Shown: positions 53,209-62,493 of the stretch, in pieces
How positions within the stretch are numbered: the first letter of the stretch is position 1
How the letters are laid out: each line of letters starts with the position of its first letter
Assembly (NCBI RefSeq): GCF_040412085.2
Contig: NZ_CP115921.1
Span: forward strand, 620,001 to 684,000
Reading direction: 5' to 3'
Source of the DNA: Vibrio sp. CB1-14
Lineage (GTDB): Bacteria > Pseudomonadota > Gammaproteobacteria > Enterobacterales > Vibrionaceae
Length of the DNA stretch: 64,000 bases
Program-made: the position numbers and the translations under genes
The notes under the pieces: generated by a model
Databases searched by the model: none
Told to the model about the DNA's origin: nothing
What the model saw: only the letters and a program-made list of their open reading frames with translations

Positions 53209-53808
53209 ATGAAACTTGCCCAACTTACAACTCCTGAGCTGATCATGCTTGATGCTGTGTTTGGAGATCGCTTCGACGCCATCAATGCACTGACGGACAA
53301 GCTTGAACAAACAGGCAAACTTACTAACAAAGCACAATTTCTTGAGGCAGTATTAAAGCGCGAAGAAGAGGGACCGACTGCCCTTGGCGAATACTTAGCC
53401 GTGCCTCATGGTAAATCAGAGGCAGTGAAAGAGCCTGTCTTCGCATGTGCATTTGTGAAAGATGAGCTGATGTGGAAAGGCCTAGATGGCGATGAGCCAG
53501 TCAACATGATTTTCTTGTTAGCGATACCGCCAGAAGAGGCAGGTTCGACACACATGGAGGTTCTGACTACGTTGACGTCATCGCTGGTTGATGACGATTT
53601 CCGTGACCAGTTACTCGCTGCGCGAAATACTGAAGAGATCATGGCGTTATTTGAAAAAGGTGATGCTGCTAGCGAGCCCCAAGTTGATAAATCAGAAACT
53701 GAATCAGCGCAACAAGACAACGTCGCAAAAGACATCAGCCATATTGCTTACCCGGCAGTGCTCGGCATTGGTGTCATCATCTCAGCATTTTTGTTCTTAC
53801 TGCTTTAG
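53209..53808 (+). CDS. PTS fructose-family IIA with C-terminal membrane anchor
   Basis: A 199-residue protein. The first 150 residues are a PTS IIA-Fru domain with the phospho-His motif LAVPHGKSEAV (His67), and EAGSTHMEVLTTLTSSL near residue 109. A charged linker then leads to a single hydrophobic helix at the C-terminus (YPAVLGIGVIISAFLFLLL, about residues 181-199). IIA domains are normally soluble or fused to IIB-IIC, so a separate tail-anchored IIA is unusual. It is the last gene of the operon, with AAGGAGC before the ATG. Confidence 0.8.
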   Translation: MKLAQLTTPELIMLDAVFGDRFDAINALTDKLEQTGKLTNKAQFLEAVLKREEEGPTALGEYLAVPHGKSEAVKEPVFACAFVKDELMWKGLDGDEPVNMIFLLAIPPEEAGSTHMEVLTTLTSSLVDDDFRDQLLAARNTEEIMALFEKGDAASEPQVDKSETESAQQDNVAKDISHIAYPAVLGIGVIISAFLFLLL

Positions 53809-53892
53809 ATTGGTGCACTGCCAAGCAGGTTTGTGGGTGCATTGAGAAAGGCTTTGCTCAAGTATATCCGCAGGATTAATACAAACACCTTC

Positions 53893-53914
53893 CCCTCGCC
53901 GATGTTGGCGAGGG
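53893..53914 (+). terminator. Terminator-like hairpin after the PTS operon
   Basis: The stem CCCTCGCC/GGCGAGGG has a 6-base loop but no clear T tail. It stands 85 bases past the IIA stop. Confidence 0.45.
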
Positions 53915-53992
53915 AGCCTAGGTGGAAGTACAACTAACGACGGTGGTGCTAGAAATATCGCTGCGACTCTCAAGTTGGGTGCGTCGGTACTA

Positions 53993-54625
53993 CTACGCCA
54001 CCGTCTTATACTTCAATTTCAACTTAGTCAGCACTTCTTTACCCTTATCGGTACTATAAGGCCACAATAAAACGATAAACTTACCCACGCCGCGATTCAC
54101 ATCAGCTTTGGTTATCGACTTGCCCACTGAGTTTGCCATTAAGTAACTCACCCAAAAGCCACCAACTACGCGCATCAATTCAATTAGCTCATCGATTTGA
54201 TCGTCGTCGATGACAATAAATTCGTCGCGGCGCAGATTGAGCACCGACTCGTGAGCTCTGGCAACCAATACATCATGCGCTTGCAAATAGGCTTGATGCA
54301 GGGCTTTATCGCGCATCACGATTTCGGGCATGCTGGCGTGGAAAAAACGAAAACGCCAGATACTGCCAAACACTTCTTCGCAATAGCGCTGCAGGTACAC
54401 CTCCGCTGGAGTGTCACTGGATACCGGAACAAAGGACTCACGGACGTAAGCGATATAGTCGGAAAATATCGACTTGATAATGTCTTCTTTATTGCGAAAG
54501 TAGTAATAGAGATTGCCAGGACTCATCCCTAGGTGGGCAGCAATATGGTTAGTAGTAATGGCGCGTTCGCCTTTCTCATTAAATAGCTTCAAGCTGGCTT
54601 GAATGATTTTATCTCGGGTCTTCAT
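53993..54625 (-). CDS. TetR-family transcriptional regulator
   Basis: A 210-residue TetR-type regulator. The N-terminal helix-turn-helix reads IIQASLKLFNEKGERAITTN followed by HLGMSPGNLYYYFRNKEDII, a textbook match. The remaining 150 residues form a helical ligand domain with no recognised signature. It is downstream of the PTS operon in convergent orientation and upstream of glgB's terminator, so it appears independent. Targets are unknown. Confidence 0.9.
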   Translation of the reverse strand: MKTRDKIIQASLKLFNEKGERAITTNHIAAHLGMSPGNLYYYFRNKEDIIKSIFSDYIAYVRESFVPVSSDTPAEVYLQRYCEEVFGSIWRFRFFHASMPEIVMRDKALHQAYLQAHDVLVARAHESVLNLRRDEFIVIDDDQIDELIELMRVVGGFWVSYLMANSVGKSITKADVNRGVGKFIVLLWPYSTDKGKEVLTKLKLKYKTVA

Positions 54626-54668
54626 ACTCGTTAACGAATCTACCTCTATCGAAGAGCTTAATAAACAA

Positions 54669-54693
54669 AAGCCCCAGCAAAATGCTGGGGCTT
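54669..54693 (-). terminator. Terminator of glgB
   Basis: An 11-bp stem AAGCCCCAGCA/TGCTGGGGCTT closes over AAA. The reverse-strand side runs into a T-rich tail (TTTGTTTATT). Confidence 0.85.
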
Positions 54694-54701
54694 CAACTCA
54701 T

Positions 54702-56885
54702 TTAGCCTTGGTACTTGTAGAATACCGTTGAAAGCGGCGGCAGACGCAGCGAGAGAGACTGAGGTTGCGCTTCACTCTCAACAGTCTCCGTTTCTGCTAC
54801 CTGAGCGACACCAAAACCACTGCCGGCATAGAGGCTGTCATCGGTATTTAGCAATAGCTCATAACGACCCGCTAACGGCACACCCAATCGGAATGCTTCG
54901 TGTGGTACTGGTGTAAAGTTGCTGACAACCAGCACACGTTCGCCATCTTCACTAATGCGCTCGTGCGCCAAAATACTCGCTTCTGCGGCATCTTGTAATC
55001 GCCACTCAAAACCTTGCGGATCTGAGTCTTGATCAAACAACGCTTTTTCACTGCGATACAATAAGTTCAAGTCTTTAGTCAGTGCTTTCACACCTTGGTG
55101 ACGTTCAAAATCAAGCAAGAACCATTGAAGCTGGTCATCGTGGTTCCACTCACCCGTTTGACCAAATTCCGCACCCATGAAGTTCAGCTTCTTACCCGGC
55201 TGAGCATACATGTAACCCAAGTAAGCACGAAGGTTCGCTGTTTGTTGCCACTCATCACCCGGCATTTTGTTATGGATAGAGTGTTTGCCGTATACCACTT
55301 CATCGTGTGATAGCGACAGAACATAATTTTCACTATGTGCATAAACAAGCGGGAACGTGATGGTATCGTGGTGGTATTTACGATTAATTGGATCTTCTTG
55401 AATGTAGGACAAGCTGTCATGCATCCAACCCATATTCCACTTAAACCCAAAGCCTAAGCCACCAGCAAAGGTTGGCGCAGAAACACCTGGGAAGGCCGTC
55501 GATTCTTCGGCGATCGTCATGGCATTCGGGAAGTGTTTGTACACTTCTTCGTTCATCCATTTCAAAGTTGCAATCGCATCGTAGTTTTCACGGCCGCCAT
55601 CGACATTCGGGATCCACTGGTCATGACTACGTGAGTAATCGAGATACAGCATAGAAGCCACCGCATCCACGCGGATGCCATCGATATGGAATTGCTCAAA
55701 CCAGTAAAGGGCGTTAGATACCAAGAAGCGACGAACGTGCTCGCGTCCAAGATCGTAGATGTAAGAGTTCCAATCTTGGTGCCAACCGCGACGTGGATCT
55801 GGATCGTGGAACAGCGGCGTGCCGTCAAAGTTCGCTAAGCCGTGATCGTCCGATGGGAAGTGCGCCGGAACCCAGTCAAGCACAACACCAAGGCCAGCTT
55901 GGTGACACTGATCAACAAAGTACTTGAAGTCATCGGGTGAGCCAAAACGGCTAGTCGGTGCAAACAAACCTACTGGCTGATAGCCCCATGAACCGTAGAA
56001 CGGGTGCTCAGAAACTGGCATCAATTCAACATGGGTGTAGCCCATATCGGTTAAGTAAGGGATAAGTTCATCAGCAAGTTCGCGATAATTTAGGAAGTCG
56101 CCATTGTCATTACGTTTCCAAGAGCCTGCGTGCAGTTCGTAGAATGACAGTGCTTCTTTGCGTTTTTCTGTTACCGGACGCTGCTGCCAGTTGGTATCTT
56201 GCCAGTCATAGCGGTCATGGTTATAGGTAACAGAAGAAAACGATGGGTATTGTTCAGAATAAAAGCCCCATGGATCCGCTTTGTGCGGCAGACCTTCACC
56301 ATCAGGTCCTTTGAGCTCAAACTTGTATTGAGTGCCTTCTGGTAGGTTTGGAACAAACAGTCCCCAAATACCGTAATCAAGTCGCTGCATTGGGTTACGA
56401 CGACCATCCCAAGCGTTAAAGTCGCCGACTATACTTACCGCTGTTGCATGCGGTGCATACACTAAGAAACGCGTACCTTCGATGTTTTCACCATCACGTT
56501 CTTGGGTAATAAATTGCGCCCCCATGTGGTGATACATCTCTTTTGGTGTATGCAGTTCTTCATATTCCGCATACAAACCGTGATATTGGTACGGATCATC
56601 GAGCATCTGCTCGGTACCATTCCAGTCAACAGCCAACTGATAGTGGGTAAATCGTAAATCGAGATCCGATTCAAGGATAAATCCAGATGCTTTGTCTCGA
56701 ACCATTGGCATTCTGGTGCCATCTTTTAAAACAACCGCAGCGGCGTCCGCACCGGGCATCCAAACCCTTAGCGCATGAGTCTCATCTTGTAGGTATGGAC
56801 CTAGGAATGAGAATGGGTCAGCAAACGATGCACTCGAGAGTCGATCGTACGCCTGTTGTTGTCTTTTAAGCCCTTTTTTGTTCAA
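54702..56885 (-). CDS. glgB: 1,4-alpha-glucan branching enzyme
   Basis: A 727-residue GH13 branching enzyme. It starts with the family N-terminus [20 protein letters not shown], then a CBM48 domain (about residues 120-225), the barrel with [21 protein letters not shown], the nucleophile region [18 protein letters not shown] (Asp near 400) and the acid region [11 protein letters not shown], ending in an all-beta C-domain. The length matches the family. The best start is TTG at 56885, with AGGGAG seven bases upstream; the nearby ATG at 56892 touches the ribosome site and hits a stop after eight codons. It is transcribed in the same direction as malP-malQ, but beyond two terminators. Confidence 0.94.
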   Translation of the reverse strand: MNKKGLKRQQQAYDRLSSASFADPFSFLGPYLQDETHALRVWMPGADAAAVVLKDGTRMPMVRDKASGFILESDLDLRFTHYQLAVDWNGTEQMLDDPYQYHGLYAEYEELHTPKEMYHHMGAQFITQERDGENIEGTRFLVYAPHATAVSIVGDFNAWDGRRNPMQRLDYGIWGLFVPNLPEGTQYKFELKGPDGEGLPHKADPWGFYSEQYPSFSSVTYNHDRYDWQDTNWQQRPVTEKRKEALSFYELHAGSWKRNDNGDFLNYRELADELIPYLTDMGYTHVELMPVSEHPFYGSWGYQPVGLFAPTSRFGSPDDFKYFVDQCHQAGLGVVLDWVPAHFPSDDHGLANFDGTPLFHDPDPRRGWHQDWNSYIYDLGREHVRRFLVSNALYWFEQFHIDGIRVDAVASMLYLDYSRSHDQWIPNVDGGRENYDAIATLKWMNEEVYKHFPNAMTIAEESTAFPGVSAPTFAGGLGFGFKWNMGWMHDSLSYIQEDPINRKYHHDTITFPLVYAHSENYVLSLSHDEVVYGKHSIHNKMPGDEWQQTANLRAYLGYMYAQPGKKLNFMGAEFGQTGEWNHDDQLQWFLLDFERHQGVKALTKDLNLLYRSEKALFDQDSDPQGFEWRLQDAAEASILAHERISEDGERVLVVSNFTPVPHEAFRLGVPLAGRYELLLNTDDSLYAGSGFGVAQVAETETVESEAQPQSLSLRLPPLSTVFYKYQG

Positions 56886-57208
56886 CGTTCATCTCCCTCG
56901 ACCTAACACTGTACCCCCCCTTTTTATTGTTGAGTCCCAGCCAATGGCAAAGACGTCGGAGGCACAAAATAAAAAGCCCGCGATATGCGGGCTATCTTTA
57001 AGATTTCATTGTACTGGAAACATCCTGTACGGGAAGTGACAAGCGCCCAATTTTGCATTGCAATCGGCCTATTTCACCGACAATTTACAATATAAATTTG
57101 AGAATGATATAACCCAGCCGCCAAAACGAAGAAAAGCACGACTCTTTGGAAATGACAGAACAAATATCCAAAAGAGTCGTGCTTTGTTAGCGATTCAATA
57201 ATCTATGA
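56886..57208. other. Interval between malQ and glgB with two terminator hairpins
   Basis: These 323 bases hold two reverse-strand terminators. One is a long stem of about 18 bp with a one-base bulge at 57133-57185 (AAAGCACGACTCTT / AAGAGTCGTGCTTT). The other is AGCCCGC/GCGGGCT at 56975-56993, followed by a T-rich tail. The remainder (56886-56974) should hold the glgB promoter. Confidence 0.65.
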
Positions 57209-59383
57209 TTAGCTGGCTTTCGCGCGTACTTCCGTAAGGCGTTTAGCGATGCGATTCACCCCTTCTTGAACGAAGATTTCTTCAAGATTCATCGACAGTT
57301 TACGACGCCAGTTTGGGTACTCATTAACCGTACCAGGAATGTTTACTGGCTTATCCATCTCTAGCCAGTCTTCTAGCTGAACACTGAGTAGTGCAGAAGA
57401 ACCCGCGGCTACGTGAAGCTGTAGCGCTTCGCTCAAATGCGCGTCCATAGGGACAAGACTTGCATCGCGACCCACACCTTCAGGTAGATAACCATGCCAT
57501 GCGACGCTATCAATAATGCCTTGTTTGCACACTAGGCGGTCATCAAATAGACCCGCTAGCTGTTCTTCATTTGGATACAGACCAATCTCGCGGCCCATCT
57601 TCAGGTCATCACAGTGCCAGAAGCCACGTAGCGTTGGCATATCGTGAGTACATAGTGCAGACATTGATTGATCCGCATAGTGCTCAGGAGAGATAAAGCC
57701 GCCATCTTCTGCTGTTTCGAAGAAGAACACCTTGTAGGAGTGCACGCCAGCGTCACGCAGAATTTCTACGATTTCATCTGGCACAGTACCCAAGTCTTCA
57801 CCAATAACGCTACATTGATGACGGTGTGACTCAAGCGCTAGAATTGCTAGCATGTCTTCTACTGGGTAGTAGATGTAAGCACCTTTCGTTGCGTTCTCAC
57901 CTTTTGGAATCCACCAAAGGCGCAGAAGACCAAGAACGTGGTCAATGCGAAGTGAACCACAGTGCTTCATGTTCGCACGTAGCAACTGAATATATGCATC
58001 GTACGATGTGGCTTGCAATACCTGTGGGTTTAGTGGAGGTAGACCCCAGTTTTGACCCAGAGGACCCAAGATATCTGGTGGCGCACCGATGCTCGCATCC
58101 ATCACTAGGTTGCCATTGTCTGCCCAAGTTTCAGAGCCAGAATCCGCAACACCTACAGCTAGGTCACGGTACAGACCTACTGCCATACCCTTCTCTTCAG
58201 CTAGTGCTTGAGCTTCATTGATTTGAACATCAGCGATCCACTGCAAGTACATGTAAAGCTGAACTTTGTCTTGGTTATCTGCAATGAACTTCTGTGTTGC
58301 TGCGTTTTCGAAACGGCGGTACTTCTCTGGGAATACTGGCCAGCCCCACATGTTGCTGTCTTCTGCATGAAGCTCAGCGTGGATCGCATCGAATGCGGCT
58401 TGATGCAGTAGGCTCTCACCACCTGCTTCAATGAAGTCTAGGAACAGTTTCGCGCGCTCAGACTGTTTGTCTAGATGACGAGATTTGAACTCATCGAAAA
58501 GCAGCGGCAATACGTTCATCTTAAGCTCAGCCACTTCGGTGTAGTTCACCCAGTGTGACTCACGCGCTTTTTGTAGACGTACTTGGAACTCAGAACCACC
58601 AACGATTTGTTGTGCGTCTGCGCTCAATGCAAACTCCGCGACAGAGCTTACGTCGATATAAAGAATATTTAGCCAGCGACGTGAAGATGGGCTGTATGGG
58701 CTCGCGCCTTCTGGGTTCGCAGGGAAAAGCGAGTGAATTGGGTTAAGACCCACAAAGTCACCACCGCGTGCAGCGATATCAGCAACCAACTGTTTAAGGT
58801 CGCCAAAATCACCGATACCCCAGTTGTGCTGAGTACGAAGCGTGTAAAGCTGGATACTTGGACCCCAAAGCTTTTTGCCTTCGTCAAATGCGCTTTGCTT
58901 GTAACATGCACGAGGTGTGCGAATAAGTGTCATCTCGTAAGGCGCTTTGCGGCGCTTACGCTCTAGGTAAAGCTTGTGATAACCCCATGGAAGGTTGTTT
59001 GGTAACGCAAATACTAAAGGGCCACCCTCAGCACGTTCATCACGAACGATCTGAGATTGAAGATAGCCTTCAAGTACTTCTCCTTGCTCGGTCTCTAGAC
59101 GCCAGCTGAAATCGCTTTCTCTCGCGCTCACACCTAAATGAAGTTCTACTTCTACTGCATCACCGTCTTTAACAACCAGTACTGGATCCAGCACTTCTTT
59201 CTTGTGCTTTTTCTCGGCAGATTTTAGTAGTGATTCATCATTTGTCGTGTCGTAGCCTAAAGACGCAAGCAGACGAAGAATGGTTTCGTCCTCAACTTTG
59301 GCTTCATCGCCCCACGCACTTACGTAGCTGTCGGCTATTCTTGCCATCTCAGCAACTTGTTTTAATGCTGTTTGTTCTGTCAT
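57209..59383 (-). CDS. malQ: 4-alpha-glucanotransferase (amylomaltase)
   Basis: A GH77 disproportionating enzyme of about 724 residues. The N-terminal extension is typical of proteobacterial MalQ. The barrel carries GDFGDLKQLV near residue 190, NPIHSLFPANPEGASPYSPS (about 215-234), the nucleophile region SLRIDHVLGLLRLWW and the acid region SVIGEDLGTVPDEI, ending in TNVPGTV-like closing strands. ATG 59383 with GGAGAGAGCG upstream is preferred over the earlier codon. It lies after malP on the same strand, with a terminator-like hairpin in the gap. Transfers glucan segments during maltodextrin breakdown. Confidence 0.94.
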   Translation of the reverse strand: MTEQTALKQVAEMARIADSYVSAWGDEAKVEDETILRLLASLGYDTTNDESLLKSAEKKHKKEVLDPVLVVKDGDAVEVELHLGVSARESDFSWRLETEQGEVLEGYLQSQIVRDERAEGGPLVFALPNNLPWGYHKLYLERKRRKAPYEMTLIRTPRACYKQSAFDEGKKLWGPSIQLYTLRTQHNWGIGDFGDLKQLVADIAARGGDFVGLNPIHSLFPANPEGASPYSPSSRRWLNILYIDVSSVAEFALSADAQQIVGGSEFQVRLQKARESHWVNYTEVAELKMNVLPLLFDEFKSRHLDKQSERAKLFLDFIEAGGESLLHQAAFDAIHAELHAEDSNMWGWPVFPEKYRRFENAATQKFIADNQDKVQLYMYLQWIADVQINEAQALAEEKGMAVGLYRDLAVGVADSGSETWADNGNLVMDASIGAPPDILGPLGQNWGLPPLNPQVLQATSYDAYIQLLRANMKHCGSLRIDHVLGLLRLWWIPKGENATKGAYIYYPVEDMLAILALESHRHQCSVIGEDLGTVPDEIVEILRDAGVHSYKVFFFETAEDGGFISPEHYADQSMSALCTHDMPTLRGFWHCDDLKMGREIGLYPNEEQLAGLFDDRLVCKQGIIDSVAWHGYLPEGVGRDASLVPMDAHLSEALQLHVAAGSSALLSVQLEDWLEMDKPVNIPGTVNEYPNWRRKLSMNLEEIFVQEGVNRIAKRLTEVRAKAS

Positions 59384-59446
59384 CGCTCTCTCCGAAGGAC
59401 TTCTCTTAACCTTCAAATCGGTAGGGTTATTATTAATTCAAGTAAA

Positions 59447-59490
59447 AACCAAGGTACCTCTATCCCTTGAGGAACTGAGGTACCTTGGTT
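59447..59490 (-). terminator. Terminator-like hairpin between malP and malQ
   Basis: A perfect 14-bp stem (AACCAAGGTACCTC/GAGGTACCTTGGTT) has a 16-base loop. On the reverse strand it is followed by TTTTTACTTG, a usable tail. It stands in the 114-base gap between malP stop and malQ start. Confidence 0.75.
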
Positions 59491-59497
59491 AAATTTG

Positions 59498-61951
59498 TTA
59501 GCGTGAAACTGATTCAAGCTTCCAAATGTTATTCACGTAATCGCGAATCGAACGGTCTGAGCTGAACTTGCCAACTAGCGCCGTGTTTAGAATCGCTTTC
59601 TTCGCCCAACCCGCTTGGTCACGGTATTGCGCGTCCATGTCTTCATGTGCCTTCACGTAAGATGCGAAGTCAGCAAGACATAAGTACGGGTCACCACCAT
59701 CTAGTAGGCTGTCGTATGTTGCACGTAGTAGACCTGGTTGACCTGGAGTAAACTCTTCACCTAGCAGTAGATCTAGAGATGCCTTCAGTAGTGGATCAGC
59801 GTTGTAGAAGTCGTATGGGTTGTAACCTGCCGCTTGCGTGCGTTTCACACCATCAACCTCTAGACCGAAGATGTAGATGTTCTCGTCACCGACTTCTTCA
59901 CGGATCTCAACGTTAGCACCGTCCATCGTACCGATAGTTAGTGCGCCGTTAAGCGCCATCTTCATGTTACCTGTACCTGATGCTTCTTTACCTGCCATAG
60001 AGATTTGCTGAGAAACGTCAGCAGCTGGAATCAACATTTCAGCCATACTTACACGGTAGTCAGGAATGAATACCACTTTCAGCTTACCGCCTAGGCGTGG
60101 GTCGTTGTTTACTTTCTCAGCAACCTTGTTAATCGCAAAGATGATCTCTTTCGCTAGGTGGTAACCCGGTGCAGCTTTAGAGCCGAAGAATACAACGCGT
60201 GGCGTCATATCAAATGTTGGGTCATTCAATAAACGGTGGTACAGAGACAACACGTGTAGCAAATCAAGCTGCTGGCGCTTGTACTCGTGTAGGCGCTTGA
60301 TCATCACATCAAAGATAGCATTCGTATCTAGCTCGATACCCATGTTCGCTTTAACCCAGTCAGCTAGACGCTGTTTGTTCTGCTTCTTAACAGCCATGTA
60401 GTCTTTCTGGAACTTAGCGTCATCAGCGAATTTCGCGATACCTTCCAGCTGCTCAAGCTTAGCTGGCCACTCAGAACCAATCTTCTCAGTGATAAGAGCC
60501 GATAGACCTGGGTTACAGAACTTCAACCAACGACGTGGTGTCACACCGTTCGTTACATTATGTAGACGAGTTGGGTACATCTCGTGGAATTCAGGGAACA
60601 GATCTGTTTTCACTAGCTGAGAGTGAAGTGCTGCTACACCGTTCACTGCGTATGAACCGATAACACATAGGTTAGCCATACGAACCATGCGGTGGAAACC
60701 TTCTTGGATGATAGAAAGCTTCGCTTGTTTCTCACCATCACCAGGCCACATTGCACGTACTTCTTGTAGGAAGCGGTGGTTGATTTCAAAGATGATTTCC
60801 ATGTGACGTGGAAGTAGACGCTGGATTAGCGACTCAGACCAAGTCTCTAGTGCTTCTGGAAGTAGAGTGTGGTTTGTGTATGCGAAAGTCTTAGAAGAAA
60901 TCGCCCACGCCTCATCCCAGCTCAAACCTTTCTCATCTAGAAGGATGCGCATGAGTTCAGGGATAGCAATGGTTGGGTGCGTATCGTTAAGCTGAATGGT
61001 TTCTTGCTTAGGAAGATCCGCTAGCGTGTAACCTGCTGCTTCGTGACGACGTAGGATGTCACGTACAGACGCCGCTGAGTGGAAGTACTGCTGCATTAGA
61101 CGCAGAGTCTTACCTTTCTCGTGGTTATCGTTCGGGTATAGAACCTTAGTGATGTTACCCGCATCGATTAGCGCGTGCTGTGCTTCGAAGTAATCACCGT
61201 TGTTGAAGCTCTCTAGAGAGAATGGAGCAATTGCCTGACATTCCCAAAGACGCAGTGGGTAAACTGTATCTGACTCGTAACCAACAATTGGAAGATCCCA
61301 AGGCATTGCTTTTACAGACATACCAGGAACCCATTGACGTACTTCTTTGCCATCAACGTTTACAACTTCAACGTGACCAAAGAAACCAATCTCTTGTGCA
61401 AGCTCTGGACGAGCGACTTCCCACGGGTAGCCTTCAACAGCACGCCATGCATCAGGCGCTTCTTTTTGACGACCATCTTCGAATGACTGCTTGAATAGAC
61501 CGTATTCGTAGTGAAGACCGTAGCCTACAGTTGGGAATTCTTGAGCTGCACATGAATCCATGAAACATGCTGCTAGACGACCTAGACCACCGTTACCAAG
61601 TGATGGGTCACGCTCTTCTTCTAGAAGGTCAGTTAGGTTGTGACCTAGTTCAGCCATTGCATCTGTAACTTGCTCGTACAGACCCATGCTGATTAGGTTG
61701 TTACCTGTTAGACGACCGATTAGGAATTCTAGAGATAGGTAGTTAACACTTTTCGCGCCCTTGATGCGCTCGTCCGCTTCAGTTTCAAGCAGGTCAAAAG
61801 TCGTTAGCTCAGCAAGCGCACGACCCATTGCTAGATACCACTGACGTTCTGTCGCAGTTTCTACTGTCGTTGCATACGTTGCTGATAGGTGTTTTTTAAC
61901 ACTTTCTTGGAAAGAAGCTTTATCAAATTTTTTCTGTTGCGCAGGTTTCAT
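59498..61951 (-). CDS. malP: Glycogen/maltodextrin phosphorylase
   Basis: An 817-residue GT35 phosphorylase that releases glucose-1-phosphate from alpha-1,4-glucans. Landmarks are NYLSLEFLIGRLTGNNL near residue 70, LGNGGLGRLAACFMDSCA near 120, and the pyridoxal-phosphate site EASGTGNMKMALNGALTIGT (Lys near 663). The length matches MalP. The gene is first in a malP-malQ order and divergent from malT, with MalT-like boxes and CRP-like sites between, as expected for the maltose regulon. Confidence 0.95.
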   Translation of the reverse strand: MKPAQQKKFDKASFQESVKKHLSATYATTVETATERQWYLAMGRALAELTTFDLLETEADERIKGAKSVNYLSLEFLIGRLTGNNLISMGLYEQVTDAMAELGHNLTDLLEEERDPSLGNGGLGRLAACFMDSCAAQEFPTVGYGLHYEYGLFKQSFEDGRQKEAPDAWRAVEGYPWEVARPELAQEIGFFGHVEVVNVDGKEVRQWVPGMSVKAMPWDLPIVGYESDTVYPLRLWECQAIAPFSLESFNNGDYFEAQHALIDAGNITKVLYPNDNHEKGKTLRLMQQYFHSAASVRDILRRHEAAGYTLADLPKQETIQLNDTHPTIAIPELMRILLDEKGLSWDEAWAISSKTFAYTNHTLLPEALETWSESLIQRLLPRHMEIIFEINHRFLQEVRAMWPGDGEKQAKLSIIQEGFHRMVRMANLCVIGSYAVNGVAALHSQLVKTDLFPEFHEMYPTRLHNVTNGVTPRRWLKFCNPGLSALITEKIGSEWPAKLEQLEGIAKFADDAKFQKDYMAVKKQNKQRLADWVKANMGIELDTNAIFDVMIKRLHEYKRQQLDLLHVLSLYHRLLNDPTFDMTPRVVFFGSKAAPGYHLAKEIIFAINKVAEKVNNDPRLGGKLKVVFIPDYRVSMAEMLIPAADVSQQISMAGKEASGTGNMKMALNGALTIGTMDGANVEIREEVGDENIYIFGLEVDGVKRTQAAGYNPYDFYNADPLLKASLDLLLGEEFTPGQPGLLRATYDSLLDGGDPYLCLADFASYVKAHEDMDAQYRDQAGWAKKAILNTALVGKFSSDRSIRDYVNNIWKLESVSR

Positions 61952-62126
61952 TACGAAATCTCACTTTCAAGTTTTATCCATCTGTCACATATCGTGCATG
62001 GTGACGTATCCATAAACATCCTCCTAAGTCCGACTCCCTGGAGGATGAGTGAGGAGGGCGTAGAGGGCGTACTCCCCTCCACTTAGTGATCGATCTCCCA
62101 TTCCGCTCTCTGATTCGGTTTTTTCT

Positions 62127-62142
62127 GGTGATTGCGATCACG
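62127..62142. promoter_or_regulatory. Candidate CRP site (malP side)
   Basis: GGTGA-N6-TCACG has the correct six-base spacing and four of five matches in each arm. It lies 176 bases upstream of malP. Confidence 0.45.
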
Positions 62143-62310
62143 CCAAGCTCAGTTTTTAATCTAGCCACGAACTAAGAAAGAAATACTATCCGGCGGATAA
62201 CTAATTACAAAAATTGTTGTGAAGATCACAGTTACTCGCAAAAAAGAATCAAAATTTCCCAAAATTTTGTATACATGGCAGACCAATCCCCCCTTCCACA
62301 CCAAGGGTAT

Positions 62311-62326
62311 AGTGACAAAGATCACA
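62311..62326. promoter_or_regulatory. Candidate CRP site (malT side)
   Basis: AGTGA-N6-TCACA has correct spacing with one mismatch in the left arm. It lies 168 bases upstream of malT, which is CRP-activated in enteric bacteria. Confidence 0.5.
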
Positions 62327-62493
62327 AATACGAGGCGTAGTCGAGGGATTGGCCATACAATAATCAAAACCGAGCGCTTGATCAAAAACTGTATAACCTA
62401 CTGTTTTATATCTTCGAGCTGGCTCAACAAAGCTGTGGTAAACACGCCCTCCACCCCAAGGGCATTGAAAATAATAATCGTAGGAAATAACTC

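Larger units (their letters stand above)
61952..62493. promoter_or_regulatory. Divergent malP/malT control region
   Basis: The 542-base gap holds a cluster of MalT-box-like elements with the core GGA(T/G)GA around 62019-62082 (62043-62049 GGATGAG forward; 62019-62024 GGAGGA reverse). It also has two CRP-like sites listed separately. No gene is seen. Confidence 0.55.

Noticed and set aside
62215..62227. TGTGA-N3-TCACA as a CRP site
   Set aside because: The arms fit but the spacer is three bases, not six. The sites at 62127 and 62311 have correct spacing.
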